The notes beneath the pieces are model-generated. The model did not search any database. It had not been told where the DNA came from and saw nothing but the letters and a program-made list of their open reading frames with translations. Made by a program: the position numbers and the translations under genes. A stretch of 64,000 nt of DNA from DASXRA01 sp036506155 (GTDB lineage Bacteria; Actinomycetota; Actinomycetes; Mycobacteriales; Jatrophihabitantaceae): NCBI GenBank assembly GCA_036506155.1, contig DASXSF010000105.1, positions 1 through 64,000 on the forward strand, given 5' to 3'. Positions within the stretch are counted from its first letter, which is position 1, and every line of letters starts with the position of its first letter. Shown one piece after another: positions 1-7,191 of the stretch.

Positions 1-303
1 GGCGCTGCCCAGCACCTCGAGGGGGTCACCGGCTTCAGGCACGCCTGCCGGAATGTCGCCCGTCCACTCCGCAGCACCGTCCACTGTGGACAGTGTCGCG
101 ACTGCGTTCACGCCCACGAACGACCAGCGAGAGAACGAACGCCCGGGCTCGGCCGATTCGAGCAGGAACGTGCCGGGCCGGCCGCCCGCCAGCTTGCGAT
201 AGACGCCGACCGGTGTCTCGGCGTCGGCGAACAGGGTGCGCGCAACCGGTACCAGCCGGTGCGTATCGGCCAGCTCGCGAAACTCGGCACGAGTGACCGT
301 CAT
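1..303 (-). CDS. trpE: Anthranilate synthase component I, N-terminal part (runs off the left edge)
   Basis: Converts chorismate and ammonia (or glutamine nitrogen delivered by TrpG) to anthranilate, the first step of tryptophan synthesis. Only the first 101 codons are present; the rest lies outside the window. The visible N-terminal domain starts at the ATG at 303 and carries the LLESAE element, involved in tryptophan feedback binding in TrpE proteins, followed by GRSFSRWSFVG, typical of TrpE/PabB. TrpE is preferred over PabB because the gene follows a his operon that contains a PriA-type HisA/TrpF enzyme. Its start overlaps the hisI stop as ATGA, which suggests translational coupling. Positions 74-93 match a stretch of hisH exactly over 20 bases. 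Confidence 0.85.
   Translation of the reverse strand, partial: MTVTRAEFRELADTHRLVPVARTLFADAETPVGVYRKLAGGRPGTFLLESAEPGRSFSRWSFVGVNAVATLSTVDGAAEWTGDIPAGVPEAGDPLEVLGSA
74..93. repeat. 20-bp exact repeat, copy in trpE
   Basis: GCACCGTCCACTGTGGACAG occurs here and again at 5344-5363 inside hisH. It contains the palindromic core GTCCAC/GTGGAC, and its reverse complement includes CTGTCCACA, one base from the actinobacterial DnaA box TTGTCCACA. In both genes it is read in the same frame as LSTVDGAA. No other exact copy was seen in the window. Confidence 0.6.
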
Positions 304-641
304 CCGTGCACCGCCAGGGCCCCTGCATCGAAGCAGGAGCGATCGCCGGTGTGACAGGCCACGCCCACCTGGTCGACCTTGACCAGCAGCGCGTCGCCGT
401 CGCAGTCCAGGGCGACCGACTTGACGAGCTGCACGTGCCCCGACGTCTCGCCCTTCACCCAGTACTGCTGCCGCGACCGGGACCAGTACGTGGCCCGCCC
501 GGTGGTCAGCGTGCGGTGCAGGGCCTCATCGTCCATCCAGCCGACCATGAGCACCTCATCGGTGTCGTACTGTTGGATCACGGCGGCGACGAGCCCGTTG
601 GCGTCGCGTCTGAGCCGGCCGGCGACTGCGGGATCGAGCAT
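300..641 (-). CDS. hisI: Phosphoribosyl-AMP cyclohydrolase
   Basis: Third step of histidine synthesis: opens the adenine ring of phosphoribosyl-AMP to give ProFAR, the substrate of HisA/PriA. The 113-residue protein is a normal-length monofunctional HisI with no HisE pyrophosphohydrolase domain. The metal site is visible near the C-terminus as LDCDGDALLVKV, then VACHTGDRSCF, giving the Asp and Cys ligands for Mg and Zn. YWSRSRQQYWVKGETSG is the family substrate loop. It starts at the ATG at 641, lies 21 bp after the sensor kinase gene and overlaps trpE by ATGA. It is separated from the other his genes by a two-component system. Confidence 0.95.
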   Translation of the reverse strand: MLDPAVAGRLRRDANGLVAAVIQQYDTDEVLMVGWMDDEALHRTLTTGRATYWSRSRQQYWVKGETSGHVQLVKSVALDCDGDALLVKVDQVGVACHTGDRSCFDAGALAVHG

Positions 642-662
642 GCCTTGATTGTGCCTGGCCGC

Positions 663-2267
663 TCACGAATCCGGCGCGGCACCGTCCCGGGGCAGCCGAA
701 CCGTGACCGTCGTTCCGTCGGCGGCGGAGCTCTCGAACTCCACGGTGCCGCGGTGGGCTTGGACGAGTTGCGCGACGATCGCGAGCCCCAACCCGCTGCC
801 GCCCCGCGCCCGGCTGCGCGCCTTGTCGGCGCGCCAGAACCGCTCGAACACGTGCTGCGCCTCCTCCGGCGGCAGCCCCGGTCCGGAGTCGACCACGCGC
901 AGCACGACCTGCTCGCCGGCTGCCTCGCCGCTGACCTGAATCGGCCCGTTCGGTTCGGTATGGACTGACGCATTGGTGATCAGATTGCGCAGCACGCGCA
1001 GCAGCTGGTCACGGTCGGCCAGCAGCGTCAAGCCGTGCGGTGCCGCGATATCGATCCGCCGCTGCGGATACGCCACGCGCGCGCCGTCGACCGCGTCCTC
1101 GATCAGCTCGGCCACGTCGACGACCTCGAGCTGGGGCGGCGCACCCCGGTCGCCCCGGGCGAGCAGCAGCAGGTCGTCGACCAGCCGCGACATGCGCGTG
1201 CCTTCGGACTCGATGCGATCGAGCGTGTCGGCGTGCTCGGACTCCCCGTTGGCACGCCGCATCCGGGACAGCTCGGCGTAGCCGCGGATCGAGGTCAGCG
1301 GCGTGCGCAACTCATGCGACGCGTCTGCGAGGAACTGCCGCATCCGCTCCTCGCTCTCGACACGGGCCGCGAACTGCGCCTCGACAGTGCCCATCAGCGA
1401 GTTGAACGACTCGGCGAGCTGGCCCACCTCGGTCTGCGGATCGCCCTCGGGAACGCGTCGGTCGAGGCCCGCGCCCTCGGGCGAGAGCTCGGCGGTCACT
1501 TCGCGCGCGGTGCGCGTCACCCGGTTGAGCGGCCGCAGGCTGAGGTGCACGCCCCAGGTGGTCAGCCCGAACGCCGCTGCCACCGCGAGCGCGCCGATCG
1601 CAACTTCCAGCCAGATCAGCTGATGCAGGGTGCGGTTCACCTCGTCGGTCGAGAGGCCGATGAGCACGATGACGGGTTGCTGGTTGATGGTGATCGGCCG
1701 CGACGTGAACATGACCTCGGCGCCGTCAGTCGTAGTCATGGTGAACGTCGCACCCAGGTTGGTAGTCACGACCCTGTGGCGCTCGCTGGCGGACAGCTGA
1801 AGGTACTCGATGCCGATGTTCGGCTTCGGCGTGTAAACCACCGCACCGGTCGGATCCAGCACGACGATCCACGGCGACTGCGCGCCATGCACAGCCTGCT
1901 GCGGCCCGCCGGGCAGCGCGAGCTCAGCCAGCCCCTGCGATGCGGTGCTCTGCACTTGCTGATTGAGCCGATTTATCAGAAACGACTTCAACGCGAGGTA
2001 GGTCGCGGCGCCGGTAGCGGTGACGACAACGACGACGAGGCCGACTACGAAGACGACGAGGCGACTAGAGAGCGATCGCGGCACGAACCGCCAGCGCCGC
2101 CGACGCGTGGGGGGCGATTCCTCGGCGGCAGGTGGCTCTTCGGGGCGGGGCGGGGGCGAGTCGGTGTTCGCGTTGGGGTCCAGCGGTTCGCCGGGCTCGG
2201 GCCACGGCGGCGCGTCTTGGGCCGGCGGCGCGGTCTCGGTTACGTCGATGGCGCGGTCATTGCTCAT
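663..2267 (-). CDS. OmpR-partner sensor histidine kinase
   Basis: Membrane sensor kinase, 534 residues, probably paired with the response regulator just upstream (38-bp gap). A Pro/Glu-rich cytoplasmic N-terminus (residues 1-58) precedes membrane helix 1 (about 70-92). An extracellular sensor domain of about 120 residues follows, then helix 2 (about 218-240) and a HAMP linker. The HisKA box is FLADASHELRTPLTS with phospho-acceptor His318. The ATPase domain has the N box (NLITNAS), G1 (DSGPGLP), F (FERFWR) and G2 (GGSGLGLAI). The architecture matches mycobacterial TcrY/PrrB-like kinases, but the signal is unknown. It sits oddly between hisF and hisI on the same strand. Confidence 0.9.
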   Translation of the reverse strand: MSNDRAIDVTETAPPAQDAPPWPEPGEPLDPNANTDSPPPRPEEPPAAEESPPTRRRRWRFVPRSLSSRLVVFVVGLVVVVVTATGAATYLALKSFLINRLNQQVQSTASQGLAELALPGGPQQAVHGAQSPWIVVLDPTGAVVYTPKPNIGIEYLQLSASERHRVVTTNLGATFTMTTTDGAEVMFTSRPITINQQPVIVLIGLSTDEVNRTLHQLIWLEVAIGALAVAAAFGLTTWGVHLSLRPLNRVTRTAREVTAELSPEGAGLDRRVPEGDPQTEVGQLAESFNSLMGTVEAQFAARVESEERMRQFLADASHELRTPLTSIRGYAELSRMRRANGESEHADTLDRIESEGTRMSRLVDDLLLLARGDRGAPPQLEVVDVAELIEDAVDGARVAYPQRRIDIAAPHGLTLLADRDQLLRVLRNLITNASVHTEPNGPIQVSGEAAGEQVVLRVVDSGPGLPPEEAQHVFERFWRADKARSRARGGSGLGLAIVAQLVQAHRGTVEFESSAADGTTVTVRLPRDGAAPDS

Positions 2268-2305
2268 GCGACGCCAAGCGTGACACGCGCAGAAGAGTGC
2301 CGCGC

Positions 2306-3016
2306 CTAAGCGCGCGGCGCCTTGATGACGTACCCGGCGCCACGCACCGTGTGGATGAGCTTCGGCTCGACGTTATCGACCTTCTTGCGCAGGTAACCGA
2401 TGTACAGCTCGACGATGTTCGACTGGCCCTGGAAATCGTACTTCCACACCCGATCGAGGATCTGCGCCTTCGACAGGACGACCCGCTCGTTGCGCATCAG
2501 GTAGCGCAGCAACTCGAACTCCGTTGCGGTCAGATGCACTTCCTCGCCGGCGCGCGTCACCTCGTGGCTGTTCTCGTCCAGTTCGAGGTCGGACACCCGC
2601 AGCACCCCTTCCCGGCTCTCCTCCGGGGCGGAGCGGCGCAGCACTGCATGCACCCGCGCCAGCAACTCCTCGACGCTGAACGGCTTGACGACATAGTCGT
2701 CGGCGCCGGCCCGCAATCCGCCTATGCGGTCGGTGGCCGCGTCGCGCGCGGTCAGGAAGATCACCGGTACCTGGGAACCGGCAGCTCGCAGGTTCTGCAG
2801 CACGCCTAGTCCGTCCATACCCGGCATCATCACGTCGAGCACGACCAGGTCGGGGTCCGACTCTGCCACCGCCGCGAGCGCCGACGTGCCGTTGTCCGCG
2901 GTGAGCGTGTCGAAACCGTCGAAGCGCAGCGCCGACGACACGAGGTGGGTGACGTTCTCCTCGTCGTCGACGACCAGTACCCGGCGCTTCGTGGCAGCGG
3001 GTGCGGCCATGGACAT
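2306..3016 (-). CDS. OmpR/PhoB-family response regulator
   Basis: Cytoplasmic DNA-binding regulator, 236 residues, likely the partner of the following histidine kinase. The receiver domain (about 12-125) has the acidic pair VDDEE, phospho-acceptor Asp61 in VLDVMMPGMDG, Thr89 in FLTARD and Lys111 in VVKPFS. The C-terminal winged helix (about 140-233) ends in the typical VRGAGYVIK. A Shine-Dalgarno AAGGGAG precedes two in-frame ATGs (3016 and 3010); the first is used here, the second is possible. It resembles the TrcR/TcrX group of actinobacterial regulators. The 106-bp gap to hisF probably holds its own promoter, though hisI and trpE lie downstream on the same strand. Confidence 0.92.
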   Translation of the reverse strand: MSMAAPAATKRRVLVVDDEENVTHLVSSALRFDGFDTLTADNGTSALAAVAESDPDLVVLDVMMPGMDGLGVLQNLRAAGSQVPVIFLTARDAATDRIGGLRAGADDYVVKPFSVEELLARVHAVLRRSAPEESREGVLRVSDLELDENSHEVTRAGEEVHLTATEFELLRYLMRNERVVLSKAQILDRVWKYDFQGQSNIVELYIGYLRKKVDNVEPKLIHTVRGAGYVIKAPRA

Positions 3017-3122
3017 TCACTCCCTTGAGCCATATGAGGCACGACTGTGCCTTCGCTGGGTTCCAGAGTGGGCAGTACCCCTTAGCGTTCTCTGGGCGCC
3101 AGCTGTGAACAGCCTATGCGCT

Positions 3123-3890
3123 CTACGAGGAGCGAACCTCTGCGCCGGCCGCCCGCAACGCGTCCTTCACCGCGGCGACGGTCAGCGTTCCGAAGTGGAA
3201 AACGCTCGCGGCCAGGACGGCGTCGGCCCCGGCTGCCACGGCCGGCGCGAAGTGCTCCACCGCGCCGGCGCCGCCGCTCGCGATCACCGGCACATCCACC
3301 CCGGCGCGGACAAGTCGGATCAGCTCCAGATCGAAGCCCTCCCGGGTGCCATCGGCGTCCATGGAGTTCAGCAGGATCTCGCCCGCACCCAGCTCCACCG
3401 CTCGCCCGGCCCACTCCACAGCGTCGATCCCGGTGCCCCGGCGGCCGCCGTGCGTGGTCACCTCGAATCCGCTGGCGGTGCCGGGCGCACGCCGGGCGTC
3501 CACCGAGAGGACCAGCACCTGGCGGCCGAACCGTTCCGCGATCTCGCGCACCAGCTCGGGACGGGCGATCGCCGCGGTGTTGACGCCGACCTTGTCCGCA
3601 CCGGCGCGCAGCAGTAGGTCGACGTCGGCGGCGCTGCGCACCCCCCCACCCACGGTCAGCGGGATGAAGACCTGGTCGGCGGTGCGGCGCACGACGTCAT
3701 ACGTGGTCTCCCGGCCGGCCGATGAGGCCGTGACATCCAGGAACGTCAGCTCGTCGGCGCCCTCGGCGTCATACCGCGCGGCAAGCTCGACCGGGTCGCC
3801 GGCGTCGCGGAGCCCCCGGAAGTTGACGCCCTTGACGACGCGGCCGGCGTCGACGTCCAGACACGGGATCACCCGCACCGCCACGCTCAT
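3123..3890 (-). CDS. hisF: Imidazole glycerol phosphate synthase, cyclase subunit
   Basis: With HisH it turns PRFAR plus glutamine-derived ammonia into imidazole glycerol phosphate and AICAR. The protein has 255 residues, the full (beta/alpha)8 barrel length. Catalytic Asp12 (PCLDVD) and Asp131 (LSVDARR) correspond to the two essential aspartates of the family, and phosphate-binding glycines appear in TVGGGVR and ASGGAG. The start ATG at 3890 overlaps the priA stop as ATGA, so it belongs to the tightly coupled his operon. A two-component system rather than hisI follows it. Confidence 0.97.
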   Translation of the reverse strand: MSVAVRVIPCLDVDAGRVVKGVNFRGLRDAGDPVELAARYDAEGADELTFLDVTASSAGRETTYDVVRRTADQVFIPLTVGGGVRSAADVDLLLRAGADKVGVNTAAIARPELVREIAERFGRQVLVLSVDARRAPGTASGFEVTTHGGRRGTGIDAVEWAGRAVELGAGEILLNSMDADGTREGFDLELIRLVRAGVDVPVIASGGAGAVEHFAPAVAAGADAVLAASVFHFGTLTVAAVKDALRAAGAEVRSS

Positions 3891-4603
3891 GAGGCAACGG
3901 CCGCCAGCGCCTCGGGCAGCGTGAACGCGCCGCTGTACAGGGCCTTGCCGACGATGGCACCCTCAACGGTGCCGAGCGCGGCGATCGCCCGCAGGTCGGC
4001 GAGCGACGAGACGCCGCCGCTGGCCACCACCGCCGCCGACGTGCGATCGCAGACATCGCGCAGCAGCGCCAGGTTCGGACCGGTCAGCGTCCCGTCGCGG
4101 TGCACGTCCGTGACGACGTAGCGGGCGCAGCCGTCCTCCTCGAGGCGGGCAAGCGTTTCCCACAGCTCGCCGCCTTGCGTGGTCCAGCCGCGGGCGGCGA
4201 GGGTGGTGCCACGCACGTCGAGGCCGACCGCGACGCGCTCGCCGTGCTTGGCGATCGCCTCGCGCACCCAGTCCGGCGACTCGAGGGCCGCGGTGCCCAG
4301 GTTGACGCGCGCGGCGCCGCTGGCCAAGGCGGCGTCGAGCGATGCGTCGTCGCGGATGCCGCCGGACAGTTCGACGGCGATGTCCAGGCTGCTGACCACC
4401 TCGCGCAACAGCGCGCGGTTGTTGCCGCGGCCGAACGCGGCGTCGAGGTCGACCAGATGCAGCCACTGCGCGCCGTCGCGCTGCCACGCCCGGGCCGCTT
4501 CGAGCGGGTCTCCGTAAGAGGTCTCAGTGCCGGCCACGCCCCGCACCAGCCGGACGGCGGCGCCGTCGGCGACGTCGACCGCCGGCAGCACGACAAGGCT
4601 CAC
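3887..4603 (-). CDS. priA: Bifunctional phosphoribosyl isomerase (HisA/TrpF activity)
   Basis: Isomerises ProFAR to PRFAR for histidine. In actinobacteria the same enzyme usually also isomerises phosphoribosylanthranilate for tryptophan. The sequence closely follows Streptomyces PriA in ETSYGDPLEAA, LHLVDLDAAFG, VELSGGIRDD and VGLDVRGTTLAARGW. Catalytic Asp10 and the Asp of HRDGTLTGPN (about 170) are present. The start is taken as the GTG at 4603 because GGAGG lies 5 bases before it and the codon overlaps the preceding stop as GTGA. Reading further upstream adds unrelated basic sequence. Dual function is inferred from family, from trpE nearby and from no trpF in view. Confidence 0.93.
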   Translation of the reverse strand: MSLVVLPAVDVADGAAVRLVRGVAGTETSYGDPLEAARAWQRDGAQWLHLVDLDAAFGRGNNRALLREVVSSLDIAVELSGGIRDDASLDAALASGAARVNLGTAALESPDWVREAIAKHGERVAVGLDVRGTTLAARGWTTQGGELWETLARLEEDGCARYVVTDVHRDGTLTGPNLALLRDVCDRTSAAVVASGGVSSLADLRAIAALGTVEGAIVGKALYSGAFTLPEALAAVAS

Positions 4604-4935
4604 CGAGACCTCCGATCCAGCATCGACACCGCCAGTGCCGGCAGCCCGATCAGGCACACCAGCACGACGACGATCAGCGCGTTGATCGACGACGTCACCA
4701 GGTAGGTGAGCAGCAGGGCTATGAGGACGAGCGTGAACAGGGCGGCCCAGGTCTCCTTGTTGCGGCGAAACCCCGCGCCGTGCCGCCACAATCGGCCCTG
4801 ACGCCAGGCCAGATCTCGCTTGGCCCAGCGCGCGCGCCGCGCCGCCTCGCGTTCTCGGGCCGCCCGTTCGGCTGCCGCCCGTTGCGCTGCGAGCGCCTGC
4901 CGCTCGGCGCGCGCCTTCGCCCGAGCCTTACTCAC
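4600..4935 (-). CDS. Small membrane protein of the his operon, function unknown
   Basis: A 111-residue protein between hisH and priA with 4-base overlaps at both ends, so certainly cotranslated with the his genes. Residues 1-50 are a very basic Arg/Ala/Lys helix, probably a coiled coil. The tail has two hydrophobic segments (about 66-85 and 87-105) ending in DRRSR. Translation starts at the GTG at 4935. Similar small membrane proteins occur at this place in other actinobacterial his clusters as far as I recall, but no role is known. There is no catalytic motif. A scaffold or membrane tether is only a guess. Confidence 0.75.
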   Translation of the reverse strand: MSKARAKARAERQALAAQRAAAERAAREREAARRARWAKRDLAWRQGRLWRHGAGFRRNKETWAALFTLVLIALLLTYLVTSSINALIVVVLVCLIGLPALAVSMLDRRSR

Positions 4936-5525
4936 AGCGTGGCCAGCCAGTTCTCGAGCAGCGTCGCGCCGGCGTCGCCCGACTTCTCCGGGTGGAACTG
5001 CGTCGCGCTGACCAACCCGTCCTCGACGGCAGCCACGAAGTCCTCACCGTGATGCGCCTTGGCCACCAGACCGGAGGTGTGGTGGACGGCGTACGAGTGC
5101 ACGAAATAGAAGCGGGTGCCGCCCGGGATGCCGGCGAACAACGTCGATCCCGTGGGTGCGTCGATCGTGTTCCAACCCATGTGGGGCAGGATCGGCGCCT
5201 GGAGCTGCTCGACGCGCCCGGGCAGTAGGGACAGCCCGGCCGTCTCGACGCCGTGCTCGACCCCGGCCTCGAACAGCACCTGCATGCCGACGCAGATGCC
5301 GAGCACCGGGCGGCGTTCGCCGAGCGCCGCCTTGATCGTCGCCGCACCGTCCACTGTGGACAGACCAGTCATGCATGCGGTGAACGCGCCGACGCCCGGG
5401 ACGACGAGGCCGTCGTACCCGGCCGGGCGGGGCGTCACGTCGACAGACGCGCCGACCCGTTCCAGGGCACGCTGCGCCGAGCGCAGGTTGCCGGAGCCGT
5501 AGTCGAGCACGGCGACCCGCCTCAC
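4932..5525 (-). CDS. hisH: Imidazole glycerol phosphate synthase, glutamine amidotransferase subunit
   Basis: Hydrolyses glutamine and channels ammonia to HisF. It is a class I glutamine amidotransferase of 197 residues. The nucleophile is Cys78 in LGICVGMQ, the oxyanion strand is VPGVGAF, and the His-Glu pair sits in FHPEKSG near residues 178-180. It starts at the GTG at 5525, overlapping the hisB stop as GTGA, and ends overlapping the small membrane protein as GTGA. It contains the second copy of the 20-base repeat also present in trpE. Confidence 0.97.
   Translation of the reverse strand: MRRVAVLDYGSGNLRSAQRALERVGASVDVTPRPAGYDGLVVPGVGAFTACMTGLSTVDGAATIKAALGERRPVLGICVGMQVLFEAGVEHGVETAGLSLLPGRVEQLQAPILPHMGWNTIDAPTGSTLFAGIPGGTRFYFVHSYAVHHTSGLVAKAHHGEDFVAAVEDGLVSATQFHPEKSGDAGATLLENWLATL
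5344..5363. repeat. 20-bp exact repeat, copy in hisH
   Basis: Second copy of GCACCGTCCACTGTGGACAG (first at 74-93 in trpE). The flanking bases differ on both sides, so the match is exactly 20 bases, again read as LSTVDGAA. Confidence 0.6.
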
Positions 5526-6118
5526 AGCACACCCTTCGTCGACGGAACCCCTGATACGCGCGGGTCGATCTCGGCGGCCGCGCGCAGCGCCCGCGCTGCG
5601 GCTTTGTACTGGGCCTCGATGATGTGGTGCCAGTCGCGCCCGCTGTGGACGATCACGTGCAGCGCAACGGCCGCGTGGTGCGCGAACGACTCGAAGACGT
5701 GCCGGGTGAGCGTCGTCGCATAAGCGCTGCCGATCATGGGTGGCGCACCGGCAGGCTCGCGATGCACGAGATACGGACGCCCGGACAGGTCGACGGCGGC
5801 CTGCACGAGCGCCTCGTCCATCGGAATCAGCGCGTCGCCGAACCGGCGGGTGCCCGCCTTGTCACCGGCCGCCTGGGCGAACGCCTGGCCCAGCGCGATC
5901 GCGGTGTCCTCGACGGTGTGGTGAGCGTCGACGTGCAGGTCGCCCTCGACGTCGATGCGCAGGTCGAACAGGCCGTGCTTGCCGAAGCAAGCCAGCATGT
6001 GGTCGTAGAAGCCGACCCCGGTCGAAATATCGACGCGGCCGGCGCCCCCATCAATATCGATCTCGACGAGCACTTTTGTCTCTGCGGTCTGTCGCTCCAC
6101 GCGACCGGTCCGCGTCAT
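5522..6118 (-). CDS. hisB: Imidazoleglycerol-phosphate dehydratase
   Basis: Dehydrates imidazole glycerol phosphate to imidazole acetol phosphate. It is a 198-residue monofunctional dehydratase, as in other actinobacteria, without the phosphatase domain of the E. coli enzyme. The manganese ligands are visible in FYDHML, HVDAHHTVEDTAI, FESFAHHA and WHHIIEAQYKA. The ATG at 6118 overlaps the hisC stop as ATGA. HisC acts on its product in the next step. Confidence 0.97.
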   Translation of the reverse strand: MTRTGRVERQTAETKVLVEIDIDGGAGRVDISTGVGFYDHMLACFGKHGLFDLRIDVEGDLHVDAHHTVEDTAIALGQAFAQAAGDKAGTRRFGDALIPMDEALVQAAVDLSGRPYLVHREPAGAPPMIGSAYATTLTRHVFESFAHHAAVALHVIVHSGRDWHHIIEAQYKAAARALRAAAEIDPRVSGVPSTKGVL

Positions 6119-7191
6119 GCGAGTACCTCCCTCAGCGCGGCACGGAACGCCGCCATGTCGTCGGAGCTGCCGATCGACACGCGCAGCCAGCCGTCGGGTC
6201 CGGTCTCGCGGATCAGTACACCGCGGTCGAGTAACCCCAGCCAGACGGCGTGGCGATCGTCGAAGGTCCCGAACAGGACGAAGTTGGTGTCCGAGTCGGC
6301 CGCCCGCAACCCCGTCTCACGCAGCCACGACACGGTCTCGTCGCGGCGCACGCGCAGTTCGTCCACCCTGGCGAGCAGCTCGTCCGCGTGGGCCAACGCC
6401 ACGCGCGCGGCCGACTGCGTGAGCGCCGACAGGTGGTAGGGCAGCCGGACGATGCGCACCGCGTCGACGACGGCCGGCGCCGCGGCCAGGTAGCCCAGCC
6501 GGCCGCCGGCGAACGCGAACGCCTTGCTCATCGTCCTGGTCACGACCAGCCGCGGGTAACGCGGCAGCAGCGACAACGCACTGGGAGTGCCGTCCCGCCG
6601 GAACTCCGCGTACGCCTCGTCCACGACGACGATGCCGGGGGCGGCGGCGCACACCGCCTCGATCACGTCGAGCCGAACTGCCGTGCCGGTCGGGTTGTTC
6701 GGCGACGCGAGCAGCACCACGGACGGTTCACGCTCGGCGATGAGGCCGACCGCGTGGGCGGGATCGAGCGTGAAGTCCTCGCGGCGGCGGCCCACCACCC
6801 AGGTGGTGTGCGTATTGCGGGCGTACTCCGGATACATCGAGTACGTCGGGGCGAAGGACAGCGCCGTGCGGTCCGGCCCGCCGAAGGCGCTCAGCAGCTG
6901 CTGCATGATCTCGTTCGAGCCGTTGGCCGCCCAGACCTCGTCGGTCGTGAGGCCATGACCGAGGTAGGCGGCAAGATCTGCCCGTAACGCAAGGGCATCC
7001 CGGTCCGGGTAGCGGTTGAGACCCCGCGCCGCCTCGCCGGCTGCCCGCGCGATCTCGGTCGCGACCGCCTCGGACGGCGGATACGGGTTCTCATTCACGT
7101 TCAGCCGCACCGGGACGTCGAGTTGGGGGGCCCCGTAGGGCAGCGCACCACGCAACTCGTCGCGCAGCGGCAGGTCGTCCAGGGTGGTCAC
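6115..7191 (-). CDS. hisC: Histidinol-phosphate aminotransferase
   Basis: PLP-dependent transamination of imidazole acetol phosphate to histidinol phosphate, fold type I, 358 residues. Key features are NVNENPYPPS at the N-terminus, ASPNNPTGT, VVDEAYAEF, the PLP lysine Lys223 in TMSKAFAFAGGRLGY, and the carboxylate-binding Arg in WLRVSIGS. The start is placed at the GTG at 7191, which overlaps the hisD stop as GTGA. The open frame extends to 7356 but only by reading through hisD with no family similarity. Confidence 0.96.
   Translation of the reverse strand: MTTLDDLPLRDELRGALPYGAPQLDVPVRLNVNENPYPPSEAVATEIARAAGEAARGLNRYPDRDALALRADLAAYLGHGLTTDEVWAANGSNEIMQQLLSAFGGPDRTALSFAPTYSMYPEYARNTHTTWVVGRRREDFTLDPAHAVGLIAEREPSVVLLASPNNPTGTAVRLDVIEAVCAAAPGIVVVDEAYAEFRRDGTPSALSLLPRYPRLVVTRTMSKAFAFAGGRLGYLAAAPAVVDAVRIVRLPYHLSALTQSAARVALAHADELLARVDELRVRRDETVSWLRETGLRAADSDTNFVLFGTFDDRHAVWLGLLDRGVLIRETGPDGWLRVSIGSSDDMAAFRAALREVLA

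Noticed and set aside
74..93. DnaA-box cluster or replication origin
   Set aside because: Only a one-mismatch box, inside coding sequence, with no cluster and no dnaA/dnaN nearby.
4604..4789. Longer PriA reading frame starting at 4789
   Set aside because: The added sequence is the small membrane protein gene read in another frame; the GTG at 4603 has a Shine-Dalgarno and fits the family length.
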